Source: a virus. Taken from it: 31,957 bases of DNA. Position numbers and translations under genes: made by a program. Numbering within the stretch: the first letter of the stretch is position 1; each line of letters starts with the position of its first letter. The notes under the pieces were generated by a model. The model worked only from the letters and a program-made list of their open reading frames with translations. It made no database searches and was not told where the DNA came from. The stretch lies in the IMG/VR virus record IMGVR_UViG_3300022748_000037, positions 1 through 31,957 of that record, one strand, 5' to 3'. Positions 8,840 through 16,469 of the stretch are shown piece after piece.

Positions 8840-9481
8840 ATGAACTTAAAATCAGCCATTGAAACTTTGCGGACCGAACTCCGCAAGTTCACAACCCAAA
8901 AGCAATCCTTCGCCGACTACAAGTTGGCCGATGGCACGGTCATCCGTGTGGATGGCGACCTCGTTGCAGGTACTCCCGTGTATGTATTGACCGAAGACGA
9001 AACCTTGCCCGCTCCTGATGGAGAGCATCAAGTGGAGGGCGTTGGCGTAGTCAAAACCGAAGGAGGCAAAATCACCGAGGTCGTTGTAGCCGAAGCCCCT
9101 GCCGCAGAAGTTGCAGCGCAAGAAGTTGAAATCGAGGTTTCTCCCGAAGGCGAAGCACCCGAAGCCCCCGAAGCCCCTGCTGCCGCTGGTGTAGGCTTGA
9201 CCCCTGAAGCCGTGCAGGAAATCGTTGCCAAGCATCTTGCCGCCATCGTTGAAGAGATGAAGGCCGCAATGGAGGTGGAGATGGGCAAGATGAAGGAAAA
9301 GATGGCATCCTTTGCAAGCCAAATGGAAACCATGACCGACATCGTTGAGAAGGTCGCCGAACTTCCTTCCGAAGCCCCAAAGCCAACCGCATCCGCTATC
9401 GTGGAGCAACGGAAGGCCGCAACGCAGCAGAACTTCAACGCACTCGCACAAGCAATTCAAACCCTCAAAAAATCCAATTAA
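8840..9481 (+). CDS. Scaffolding protein
   Basis: 213 residues, highly acidic, with a Glu/Ala/Pro/Val-rich low-complexity stretch (about 83-120) and a following Met/Glu/Lys coiled-coil segment (about 125-170). The N-terminal region contains YKLADGTVIRVDGDL, a recurrent motif of scaffold proteins in this type of phage. It starts 3 bases after the protease gene and precedes the capsid gene. Such proteins form the internal core of the procapsid and are removed by the protease. No catalytic motif is seen. Confidence 0.7.
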   Translation: MNLKSAIETLRTELRKFTTQKQSFADYKLADGTVIRVDGDLVAGTPVYVLTEDETLPAPDGEHQVEGVGVVKTEGGKITEVVVAEAPAAEVAAQEVEIEVSPEGEAPEAPEAPAAAGVGLTPEAVQEIVAKHLAAIVEEMKAAMEVEMGKMKEKMASFASQMETMTDIVEKVAELPSEAPKPTASAIVEQRKAATQQNFNALAQAIQTLKKSN

Positions 9482-9506
9482 TCCTTAACCCCCCAAAAAC
9501 AAAGCC

Positions 9507-10445
9507 ATGGCTTATTCATTCGTTGCACCGCTGACTACTTACACCGAGCAGCAGCGCCTCCCCCTCATCACCAAAGCGGTATTCGCCGCTCGTTCTGCCG
9601 CCTTGTTCACCAAGCAGGTGGGCATCAAGTCAGCCGCTGCCCTTAACCTCATGGACACCGATGCCAACATCGGGTCAGGAACGGTTTGCGGATGGTCTGC
9701 AACAGGCAACACCTCATTCACCCAGCGCAATATCACCGTTGGCGTGATGAAAATTCAAGAGGCTCTTTGCCCTCGTTCCTTGGAGCAATACTGGATGCAG
9801 TCGCAGTTGACTGCTGGCTCTACCTACGACGGCGTTCCTTTCGAGCAGGCTTTCAGCGAGCAGAAGGCTCTCCGCATCGCCGAGGCTTTGGAAACCGCCA
9901 TCTGGCAGGGTAACTCCTACTTCAGCGGTGTAAACCAACTGCTGAACGCTGCATCGGGTTCTACCGTTCTCGCCAACGCTTCCAGCACAACTTGGAATCC
10001 AGTATCGGCTTCCGTTGGTATCACCACAAGCAACGTCATCAGCATCTTTGACAAGGTGTACAATGACATCCCACAGGCAATCCTGACCCGCAACGACCTC
10101 GTAATCTTCTGCGGTTGGAATAACTTCCGCACTTTGATTGGCGCAATGAAGTCGCAAACTGGTGTCATGTACAACCAAGTTGACCTGCAAGGTTTGGCTG
10201 ATGGTGACATCGTCTATCCCGGAACGAACGTCCGCATCGTTGCAGTACCCGGCTTAACTGGTACTAACCGCATCGTTGCAACCTACCTCGGCAACTTGTT
10301 CTACGGAACTGACTTGTTGAGCGACGAAGAAAACTTCTCGATGTGGTATTCACAGGACAACGACGAAGTCCGCTTCCAAGCCGCCTTCAAAGCAGGTGTC
10401 CAGTTCGCCTATCCCGACTTGATGGTTGACTTTAGATTGGCCTAA
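9507..10445 (+). CDS. Major capsid protein
   Basis: 312 residues, directly after protease and scaffold and followed by a strong terminator, as expected for the most highly expressed structural gene. The sequence is well balanced, with an N-terminal helix-forming region and later GDIVYPGTNVRIVAVPGL (about 233-250), which resembles the strand-turn region of HK97-fold capsid proteins. I did not recognise a named capsid subfamily. The AAGCC leader before the ATG lacks a Shine-Dalgarno sequence. Confidence 0.7.
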   Translation: MAYSFVAPLTTYTEQQRLPLITKAVFAARSAALFTKQVGIKSAAALNLMDTDANIGSGTVCGWSATGNTSFTQRNITVGVMKIQEALCPRSLEQYWMQSQLTAGSTYDGVPFEQAFSEQKALRIAEALETAIWQGNSYFSGVNQLLNAASGSTVLANASSTTWNPVSASVGITTSNVISIFDKVYNDIPQAILTRNDLVIFCGWNNFRTLIGAMKSQTGVMYNQVDLQGLADGDIVYPGTNVRIVAVPGLTGTNRIVATYLGNLFYGTDLLSDEENFSMWYSQDNDEVRFQAAFKAGVQFAYPDLMVDFRLA

Positions 10446-10451
10446 GTGTAA

Positions 10452-10481
10452 GGGGGGAGGGCAACTTCCCCCCGCTTTTTT
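10452..10481 (+). terminator. Intrinsic terminator after major capsid gene
   Basis: Six G (10452-10457) pair with six C (10468-10473), extended by an A-T and a G-T pair, with a short loop, followed by GC and six T (10476-10481). It lies 7 bases after the capsid stop. It probably limits read-through into the tail tube gene and stabilises capsid mRNA. Confidence 0.85.
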
Positions 10482-10489
10482 ATTCTTGC
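10482..10489 (+). promoter_or_regulatory. Possible weak -7 promoter element before tail tube gene
   Basis: TATTCTTG has one mismatch to the Bacteroidota TAnnTTTG box and follows directly after the T run of the capsid terminator, 22 bases before the tail tube ATG. No clear -33 element is visible. Confidence 0.3.
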
Positions 10490-10511
10490 AACTCCTAAAT
10501 AAAAATACACT

Positions 10512-11042
10512 ATGTCCTGTTCACTCACCACGGGCTACGCCCTCGGATGCCGCGATTCAATCGGCGGCATCAAAACTATCTATGTCCAAGCCTTCAACGC
10601 CACTGGATCGGTTAATACCAACGGCAGCGGAACGGTTACTGGATTCACAGGCTATGCGTCAGGGTCATTCTTCGAGTACGACTTGACCAAGGCTACCTCT
10701 TCGATGACCGAAACGCTGAACGCCAGCGTTGAGAATGGCACTTTGTTCTACACTCCAGAAGTCACCTTCACCATCAACAAGTTGCAAGTTGCGGTCCGCA
10801 ATGAATTGCGCCTCTTGGCTCGCAATCGTTTGATTGTCATCGTGCAAGACAATAACAGTCGCTACTGGTTGCTCGGAGCTGACAACGGATTGGAGTCAAC
10901 TGCGGGTACTGCTGGAACTGGTACTGCATTCGGTGACCGTAGTGGCTACGAGATGACTTTGTCGGGGATGGAGACAAACCCGATGCTGCTCATCCAAAGC
11001 ACAACTTTCTCTGCCTCCGCAACGCAAATCAGCGGTTCGTAA
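10512..11042 (+). CDS. Major tail tube-like protein
   Basis: 176 residues, beta-rich. The C-terminal half has SGYEMTLSGMETNPMLLI (about 148-165), which resembles the strand pattern near the end of phage tail tube subunits. The N-terminal half has repeated Gly/Thr/Ser turns. It follows the capsid gene as a separate transcription unit between two terminators, fitting a protein made in many copies. A head decoration protein is the main alternative. Confidence 0.5.
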   Translation: MSCSLTTGYALGCRDSIGGIKTIYVQAFNATGSVNTNGSGTVTGFTGYASGSFFEYDLTKATSSMTETLNASVENGTLFYTPEVTFTINKLQVAVRNELRLLARNRLIVIVQDNNSRYWLLGADNGLESTAGTAGTGTAFGDRSGYEMTLSGMETNPMLLIQSTTFSASATQISGS

Positions 11043-11044
11043 AG

Positions 11045-11052
11045 TATCTTTG
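11045..11052 (+). promoter_or_regulatory. TAnnTTTG promoter element (TATCTTTG)
   Basis: Perfect match to the Bacteroidota -7 box, 2 bases after the tail tube stop codon. Transcription would start near 11057 and meet an intrinsic terminator at 11091, so the product would be a short RNA unless read through. Confidence 0.45.
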
Positions 11053-11055
11053 ACC

Positions 11056-11120
11056 TGCGGCACTCATACTCCGCATGGTTTAGTGGTTAAGGCCATCTCT
11101 TCGGGGGTGGCCTTTTTTTT
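11056..11120 (+). ncRNA. Candidate short RNA between tail tube and GT4 gene
   Basis: Framed by a TATCTTTG box upstream and a strong terminator downstream. A 5-bp hairpin TGCGG/CCGCA (11056-11060 with 11071-11075) has a ten-base loop. The first loop bases CACT could pair with AGTG at 11082-11085 as a weak pseudoknot. The segment holds no open reading frame of useful size. It could instead be only the 3' end of the tail tube mRNA. Confidence 0.3.
11091..11120 (+). terminator. Intrinsic terminator with TTCG tetraloop
   Basis: A 9-bp stem (GGCCATCTC at 11091-11099 with GGGGTGGCC at 11104-11112, including two G-T pairs) is closed by the stable loop TTCG and followed by eight T. This is one of the strongest terminators in the window. 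Confidence 0.9.
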
Positions 11121-11121
11121 G

Positions 11122-11129
11122 TACCTTTG
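11122..11129 (+). promoter_or_regulatory. TAnnTTTG promoter element abutting start codon (TACCTTTG)
   Basis: Perfect -7 box starting 1 base after the terminator T run and ending 3 bases before the ATG at 11133. A start about 5-7 bases downstream of the box would put the transcript start at or near the ATG, giving a leaderless mRNA for the glycosyltransferase. Confidence 0.5.
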
Positions 11130-11132
11130 AGC

Positions 11133-12206
11133 ATGAGAATTTGCATTGTTTACAACGCCCATCCAACGGGTTGCTCGTTCTACCGCTTGGAGATGCCGAA
11201 CGCATACCTTGGCGACAATTACACCGAGTTCGACTATGTGTGCGTGGACAACATCGCCAACGTCAAGGATGAGGACCTAAAGACCGTCGATATATGGCTA
11301 TTCAATCGCTTGTGGTGTCAAGGTACGCTTGACCAAATTCGTGGCGTGTACAAGGCTCTTACGGCTTTTGGAGCGAAGGTCATCTTGGACTTGGATGACT
11401 ACTGGGTGCTGGAATCGGGTCATATTATGTATCGCCATTATTTGTCCACGAAACTTGACGAGCAGATTCGAGAGCATATCCGCTTGGCTGACCATGTGAC
11501 CACGACAACCGAACACCTTGCGCAGAAGATTCGCCTGCTGAACAAGAACGTGACCATTCTACCGAACGAGCCGTACGAAGCATATCAGCAGTATCAGGCC
11601 AATCCTGACGAAGAGCCTGAGAAAGATAAGTTCAAAATCGGATGGTTTGGCGGGGCGCAGCATCAGGAGGACATTGCCTTGGTTGAGCATTCGTTCGGCT
11701 TGCTCGCCCATGACAAGTCGCTGGATGGCAAGTACAAGATTTATCTTGGTGGATGGAACGAGAATCCTGTTTATGTGGACTACGAGAAGATGCTATCCTG
11801 CCGGGGGCTGAACAAGAACTACGGTAGAATCCAAGCCGCTGACATCTACTCCTATGTGGGCGGGTACAACTTCATCAACGCCACCATCGCCCCCCTGCGA
11901 GATACCAAATTTAACCGCCTCAAAAGCGAACTGAAAGTAGTGGAAGCGGGCTGGATGGGCAAGGCTATCATCGCATCCGAAACCATCCCCTACACGGACA
12001 TCTTGGTCCACGGTCACAACGGTCTGCTGATACCTTACGGGAAAAAAGATGCGTGGTACAAGGCGGTCCGCAAGTTTATTAACGAGCCTGACTACGCTCG
12101 TTCCTTGGCCGTGCAGTTGAGCAAGGACGTGCGAGAACGCTTTGATATCAGCAAGACGGCAGAGCGCAGAGCCGAACTGTACCGAAGTATCGGGCGCAAA
12201 TTGTGA
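11133..12206 (+). CDS. GT4-family (GT-B fold) glycosyltransferase
   Basis: 357 residues from the ATG at 11133; a TTG two codons upstream lies inside the promoter box. An N-terminal Rossmann-like domain (RICIVYNAHPTGCSFYRLEMP) is followed by ILDLDDYW, a linker, then KIGWFGGAQHQED starting the second domain. Near the C-terminus, KVVEAGWMGKAIIASE and HGHNGLLIP match the donor-binding region of GT4 enzymes (the E-x7-E-like area followed by the G-G-L loop). It is encoded within the virion structural genes and behind its own promoter. It probably transfers sugar to a virion protein or to a host molecule (inference). Confidence 0.8.
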   Translation: MRICIVYNAHPTGCSFYRLEMPNAYLGDNYTEFDYVCVDNIANVKDEDLKTVDIWLFNRLWCQGTLDQIRGVYKALTAFGAKVILDLDDYWVLESGHIMYRHYLSTKLDEQIREHIRLADHVTTTTEHLAQKIRLLNKNVTILPNEPYEAYQQYQANPDEEPEKDKFKIGWFGGAQHQEDIALVEHSFGLLAHDKSLDGKYKIYLGGWNENPVYVDYEKMLSCRGLNKNYGRIQAADIYSYVGGYNFINATIAPLRDTKFNRLKSELKVVEAGWMGKAIIASETIPYTDILVHGHNGLLIPYGKKDAWYKAVRKFINEPDYARSLAVQLSKDVRERFDISKTAERRAELYRSIGRKL

Positions 12207-12237
12207 AATTCGGGCGCAAAGTACATTTAGGGTTAGA

Positions 12238-12636
12238 GTGATTTACCTATCCCCCAATACCACGAACACCATCGTCGTCACTTGGACGCAGCGGGCCTCT
12301 TCGGGCGACCGCTACATCTTGCGCCTCACCAACATCGCCAAGAACGTCAGCACCGACTACACCCTGCTGAAATCGGACAACCTATCTTTATACACCGAAC
12401 GCTATGACAAATTTCAGATTGCCGTGGGGTCGCTTGAAACAGGCTCGTATCGTTACGAAGTTTACGATACCTCTTCCACGGTTAGTGCAGCCGTTGCGGT
12501 GGTTGAAACAGGCTTGGCGTATGTACAGGTAGTTTCGCTGACATTCAACACCTACGCCAATACCATCACCTACCAACCCTATGCGGCGAGTGCCGTCAGG
12601 GTATTCGATTCCACCTTTGACCCATCCTTCGCATGA
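12238..12636 (+). CDS. Small beta-sandwich virion protein, possible Ig/Fn3-like
   Basis: 132 residues from a GTG at 12238, chosen because the frame upstream overlaps the glycosyltransferase end and becomes unlike protein. The core IYLSPNTTNTIVVTW and later YRYEVYD suggest a beta-sandwich of the Ig or Fn3 kind. A TACATTTA box lies at 12222-12229, 8 bases before the start. It overlaps the next, fibre-like gene by 4 bases. No function can be assigned beyond a probable tail or fibre accessory. Confidence 0.5.
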   Translation: MIYLSPNTTNTIVVTWTQRASSGDRYILRLTNIAKNVSTDYTLLKSDNLSLYTERYDKFQIAVGSLETGSYRYEVYDTSSTVSAAVAVVETGLAYVQVVSLTFNTYANTITYQPYAASAVRVFDSTFDPSFA

Positions 12637-13187
12637 GCGTACAAACTCGCACTCAGTTGCAGGCAAGTGCCGCAACCATCACCACCGAAACCGCCGCAGG
12701 AGCAAACACCGCCGCCCGTGTGGGTGGTCTATTCGACGACCTTGCCGATACCGCAACCTTGGACCGAGAGCGGGGCGTTGCGAACCTTTACCTTGATACA
12801 CCAACGAACTGGACACCAACGCAAGGTAGCGCAGTCAAGTTGACCTCTGCGATGAAGTTGGGTGTTTTGTCGACTTACAACTTTAGCCGCACAACCACGG
12901 CCATCACCTACACAGGCACAACGCAGGCGATGCTTCGGGTGTCGGTGAACATGGTCATTTCGCAGGTCAATAATGCGCAGATAAAAATCTACATCGCCAA
13001 GAACGGCAGCATCATTGCGCAATCCATGGCTGACCTGACCACGACCCACACCAACGGCCATGCGGTGTTCACCGAAACGGTTCTGCAAGGCACGGACAAT
13101 GCAGAGTTCTCCGTGTATATCAATGCCGTTGACCATTCGGAAACTATTTCGATTTCGGCCCTATCCTTCACAGTCCACACGCTATGA
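12633..13187 (+). CDS. Short tail fibre-like protein
   Basis: 184 residues. The N-terminus RTQLQASAATITTETAAGAN and RVGGLFDDLADTA resembles the trimerising N-terminal region seen in short phage fibres. The rest is a beta-rich domain with alternating Thr/Val/Ile, like a jelly-roll or TNF-like head. It is probably exposed on the virion. It overlaps the portal gene by 4 bases. Confidence 0.5.
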   Translation: MSVQTRTQLQASAATITTETAAGANTAARVGGLFDDLADTATLDRERGVANLYLDTPTNWTPTQGSAVKLTSAMKLGVLSTYNFSRTTTAITYTGTTQAMLRVSVNMVISQVNNAQIKIYIAKNGSIIAQSMADLTTTHTNGHAVFTETVLQGTDNAEFSVYINAVDHSETISISALSFTVHTL

Positions 13188-15313
13188 GCATAAAACAATC
13201 ATTCACCCAATGGCTTGGGATTGAGCATAAAGTACCCGTAATGCTCGAAAACAAGGCGGGAAAGTACATCACTTATGGGGCGTTCAATGAATACCCCTAC
13301 TATCTGCTGGACAACTACCGCCGAAGCAGTAAGCACAACGCAATAGTTAACGGAAAAGTTAACTATATCATGGGCGGTGGATGGAAGCCCAACGACAAGA
13401 TGACCGTGGAGCAGCAAGCCCGCTACGCCAAGTTCTTTGACGGCTTATCCGAACACGATGACCTCAACGACATTACCGAGAAGTTGGTTCTTGACCTTGA
13501 AATCTTCAACGGCTTTGCGGTGTGCGTGCATTGGAATAAGATGGGAACGATTGCGAAGATGGAGCATATCCCCTTCGAGAAAATCAGGGTTGACAAAGAA
13601 GAGCGGATGTTTCAGGTAGCCGAATGGTACAATGACGACATGGTGCAACTCTACCCCAAGATTGGCGATGTTGAGAAAATCCCTGCTTTTGACCCTGACA
13701 ACCGTATCGGCAAGCAACTGTTCTATTACAGGGTGTATGCCGCAGGCGTGAAATCCTATCCCCTGCCCGAATACATGGGTGGCTTGGCTTGGATTGAAGC
13801 GGATGTGCAGGTGGCCAACTTTCACAACAACAACCTGCGGAATAACTTTTGGGGCGGGTATCTCATAAACTTCAACAACGGGATTCCTACACCCGAAGAG
13901 CAGGGCGACATTGAGCGTCAAATCAAGCGCAAGTTCAGCGGAACGGACAACGCTGGACGCTTCGTGGTGACGTTTAACGATGATGTAAGCAAAGCACCGA
14001 CCCTTGAACCGCTTACTCCAAGCGACATGGACAAGCAGTTCGAAATCTTGAACAAGGCTATCCAGCAGGAAATCTTCATCTCGCACCGTGTGGTGAACCC
14101 CATGCTATTCGGCGTGAAGACCGAAGGCCAACTGGGAGGCAGGCAGGAACTGGTGGAGGCTTACGAACTGTTCAAAGCCACATACGTCAATGACCGGGTT
14201 CGCAAGGTTGAGCGGATGATAAACTACTTGGGTTCTTTCAACGGTGTTGAGGGAATTGAATTGATACCCGTTGAACCGATTACGGAACGATTATCCGAGC
14301 AAGCCCTGCTGACTATTATGACCCCCGAAGAATTGCGGGAAAAAGCAGGCCTTCCTCCTTTGGAAAAGCAACCTGCTGACGTGGTTGGACCGAATCCCCA
14401 ACCCGACGAGCAACCGCAAGCGCCTGCACAGTTGAGCAACGACAACATCAAGAAATTGTCGGGCCGTGAGTACCAAAACTTGATGCGGATAGTTCGGCAC
14501 TATGCTCAAGACAAAATCACGCTTGAAATGGCCCGGACCATGTTGTCCGCTGGATTCGGCTTAAGTGCAGAGGAAGTCAATACCTTGCTTGGCGTGCAGG
14601 AGCAAAAGTTCAGCAACCCTACCGAACCGTGGTGGGGCGAAGAAGATGACGAGAGCGACCTTGGGTGGGGAGATGAGGAATATAAGGTGCTTGAGGTCGT
14701 TGCAAGCAAATTCGGCAGCAATGCGGATGAGTACGTGGTAATGCACTCCAAGCCAATGCGCTTTGATTCCGACTTGGACACCCAAGTGCGTCAAGCCTTT
14801 GCAGAACTGGGCGAGGAAGAGAAAGATTTGGACGAGAAAATTGTAGCCTACCGCAAGAAGAACCGTGATGCTTCGGTGGAAGAAATGGCCAAGGAGTTCG
14901 GGGTTAGCAAAGCGAAGGTCGCCAAGCGTGTGGCGTACTTGATTAACAAAGACCGCTACCCCATTGCAAGAGCGGCCGACCAAATCGTTGAGAAGAACCT
15001 GCCCAAGGGCGTGAAGGAAGTGGCCGAACCTGTACTGGAAGTCCGCTACAAATACGCATGGGCGGCAGGGTTTAGTGACAAGGACAAGCGCACAAGCCGT
15101 GAGTTCTGCAAGGTGATGATGGACTTGGCTGACCAAGGCAAGGTTTACACAAGGGATGACATCAATGGTATTTCCAGCATCATGGGTTACTCCGTTTGGA
15201 ATCGCAGAGGCGGTTGGTATCACACCGCAAGCGGAGTGAATCGCCCACAATGCAGGCACGTATGGGAGCAGCAAATCGTAATCCGCAAGGGCAATAAAAT
15301 CACAAAAGCATGA
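13184..15313 (+). CDS. Portal protein fused to HTH and MuF-like C-terminal domain
   Basis: 709 residues, well above the ~450-550 usual for portals. Residues 1 to about 410 look like a portal: an N-terminal YGAFNEYPYYLLDNY block, NAIVNGKVNYIMGGGW, a long central stem region, and ISHRVVNPMLFGVKTEG near 302-318. The stretch LGWGDEEYKVLE near 495-506 begins a second part. A helix-turn-helix-like segment (MAKEFGVSKAKVAKRVAYLI) lies near 567-586. The end has TSREFC, NRRGGWY and RPQCRHVW, resembling the Cys/His core of MuF or SPP1 gp7 head morphogenesis proteins. It is the DNA entry vertex plus an internal head protein in one chain. Confidence 0.75.
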   Translation: MSIKQSFTQWLGIEHKVPVMLENKAGKYITYGAFNEYPYYLLDNYRRSSKHNAIVNGKVNYIMGGGWKPNDKMTVEQQARYAKFFDGLSEHDDLNDITEKLVLDLEIFNGFAVCVHWNKMGTIAKMEHIPFEKIRVDKEERMFQVAEWYNDDMVQLYPKIGDVEKIPAFDPDNRIGKQLFYYRVYAAGVKSYPLPEYMGGLAWIEADVQVANFHNNNLRNNFWGGYLINFNNGIPTPEEQGDIERQIKRKFSGTDNAGRFVVTFNDDVSKAPTLEPLTPSDMDKQFEILNKAIQQEIFISHRVVNPMLFGVKTEGQLGGRQELVEAYELFKATYVNDRVRKVERMINYLGSFNGVEGIELIPVEPITERLSEQALLTIMTPEELREKAGLPPLEKQPADVVGPNPQPDEQPQAPAQLSNDNIKKLSGREYQNLMRIVRHYAQDKITLEMARTMLSAGFGLSAEEVNTLLGVQEQKFSNPTEPWWGEEDDESDLGWGDEEYKVLEVVASKFGSNADEYVVMHSKPMRFDSDLDTQVRQAFAELGEEEKDLDEKIVAYRKKNRDASVEEMAKEFGVSKAKVAKRVAYLINKDRYPIARAADQIVEKNLPKGVKEVAEPVLEVRYKYAWAAGFSDKDKRTSREFCKVMMDLADQGKVYTRDDINGISSIMGYSVWNRRGGWYHTASGVNRPQCRHVWEQQIVIRKGNKITKA

Positions 15314-15891
15314 AGGCACTCTTTATCAGCGAACAAACCCTGCTCGACAATTCGGTAATCAACGAGAATGTATCGTTTACGCAGATTCGGCCAACCATTG
15401 TGAAGGTGCAGGAGATGCGGATTCAGCCTATCGTTGGGTCGGCCTTGTACAACGAAATGGTGGGGCAAGTGGTCAGCGGAACGACTACGGCACTCAACAA
15501 CACGCTCTTGGAGGACTACATCCAACCCGCTATGGTGCAATGGCTATACTACGAGTTGCCGATGGTGCTTGCCTTCAAGTACATGAACAAGGGCATGGTT
15601 CGCAGAACGAGTGAGGAATCCAACCAAATGAGCATGGACGAGATTACCCGACTCACGGATAAAGTGAAGAACGATGCGGAGTGGTATTCGGAGCGCATCA
15701 CCCGATACTTAATGGAGAACCGCACCGACTACCCACTATTCAATTCACCTCCTTCGGCCTTGGATACTATCTACCCGAACGGCACGAACTACAACACTGG
15801 CATGGCCTTGGATGCTCGAACCCTGCGCCGTGGTGCTGGCTTGGATAGACCTTGGCCTTACGGCTACGACCCTTACTGCAACAACTGCTGA
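15310..15891 (+). CDS. Head-tail connector-like protein (DUF6712-like)
   Basis: 193 residues overlapping the portal gene by 4 bases. MKALFISEQTLLDNSVINEN, IRPTIVKVQEMRIQPIVGS and LLEDYIQPAMVQWLYYELP match the helical pattern of Bacteroidota phage proteins I know as DUF6712, encoded next to portals. It is probably an adaptor at the neck, as for HK97 gp6-like proteins. The C-terminal 40 residues are Asn/Tyr/Pro-rich and probably extended. Confidence 0.6.
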   Translation: MKALFISEQTLLDNSVINENVSFTQIRPTIVKVQEMRIQPIVGSALYNEMVGQVVSGTTTALNNTLLEDYIQPAMVQWLYYELPMVLAFKYMNKGMVRRTSEESNQMSMDEITRLTDKVKNDAEWYSERITRYLMENRTDYPLFNSPPSALDTIYPNGTNYNTGMALDARTLRRGAGLDRPWPYGYDPYCNNC

Positions 15892-15936
15892 AACCTATGG
15901 GCGCACACGCTAAAAACATTTTGAAACTACAAGCCT

Positions 15937-16440
15937 ATGTCTTGGATAAAAATAAAGCAAGCACTCCTGAACCTTGCAAACAGTCACCCGCAGGTGAACT
16001 CCTTCGGAACGGGCGACCCGTTGGCGATAGGAACGGACAACACCATCAACCTGCGAACGCCAAGCCGTGAGCGAATCGTCTATCCGCTGGTGTTTGCGGA
16101 TGTTCAGTCAGCGACTACGGATTTGGGTAGTTTGGCTCTTGTGGTCGGTGTCTATTTCAGCGACAGGGTGGAATCCATTGCCTCGATGGGTGGCGTGGTT
16201 TCGGGCAGTCCGACGCTGGGATGGCAGGACAACGAGGATGAGGTTTTGAGCGACCAACTGCAAATCGCACAGGATTTCATTTCAGCGCTTACAAACGACC
16301 CGACGCAAGAATGGACGCTAAGTACCTCCGTGAACCTTACACGCTTCGTAGAGAGCCGTGACGACCGCACGGCGGGGTGGGTGGCAACCATGACTTTTGA
16401 AATCCCGTACTCGCATTCCGTTTGTGAAATTCCTACTTAA
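15937..16440 (+). CDS. Tail terminator or completion-like protein
   Basis: 167 residues. The N-terminus HPQVNSFGTGDPLAIGTDN and the strand-rich remainder (VFADVQSATTDLGSLALVVGVYFSD) are a pattern seen in small proteins encoded after connectors in Bacteroidota phages, where tail terminators are expected. The start ATG at 15937 fits this conserved beginning. Between 15892 and 15936 there is no convincing gene. Function is inferred from position. Confidence 0.5.
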   Translation: MSWIKIKQALLNLANSHPQVNSFGTGDPLAIGTDNTINLRTPSRERIVYPLVFADVQSATTDLGSLALVVGVYFSDRVESIASMGGVVSGSPTLGWQDNEDEVLSDQLQIAQDFISALTNDPTQEWTLSTSVNLTRFVESRDDRTAGWVATMTFEIPYSHSVCEIPT

Positions 16441-16469
16441 AATACATTTACCCTAAATACCCCCAAGCA

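Noticed and set aside
8852-9460. Minus-strand open frame of 202 codons
   Set aside because: Low-complexity Cys/Gly/Phe-rich shadow of the acidic, repetitive scaffold gene.
11074-11112. tRNA-like D-arm sequence (GGTTTAGTGGTTAAGG)
   Set aside because: No acceptor stem, anticodon arm or T arm can be formed; the segment runs straight into an intrinsic terminator.
12142-12237. N-terminal extension of the small beta-sandwich protein
   Set aside because: It overlaps the glycosyltransferase end and reads as a compositionally odd Arg/Cys/Ser-rich stretch; GTG at 12238 fits better.
14561-15319. Long minus-strand open frame (252 codons)
   Set aside because: It is the shadow of the portal fusion gene; the plus frame has clear motifs and tight overlaps with both neighbours.
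15852-16070. Plus-strand open frame over the connector/tail-terminator junction
   Set aside because: It overlaps most of the conserved start of the gene at 15937 in another frame and has no protein-like pattern.
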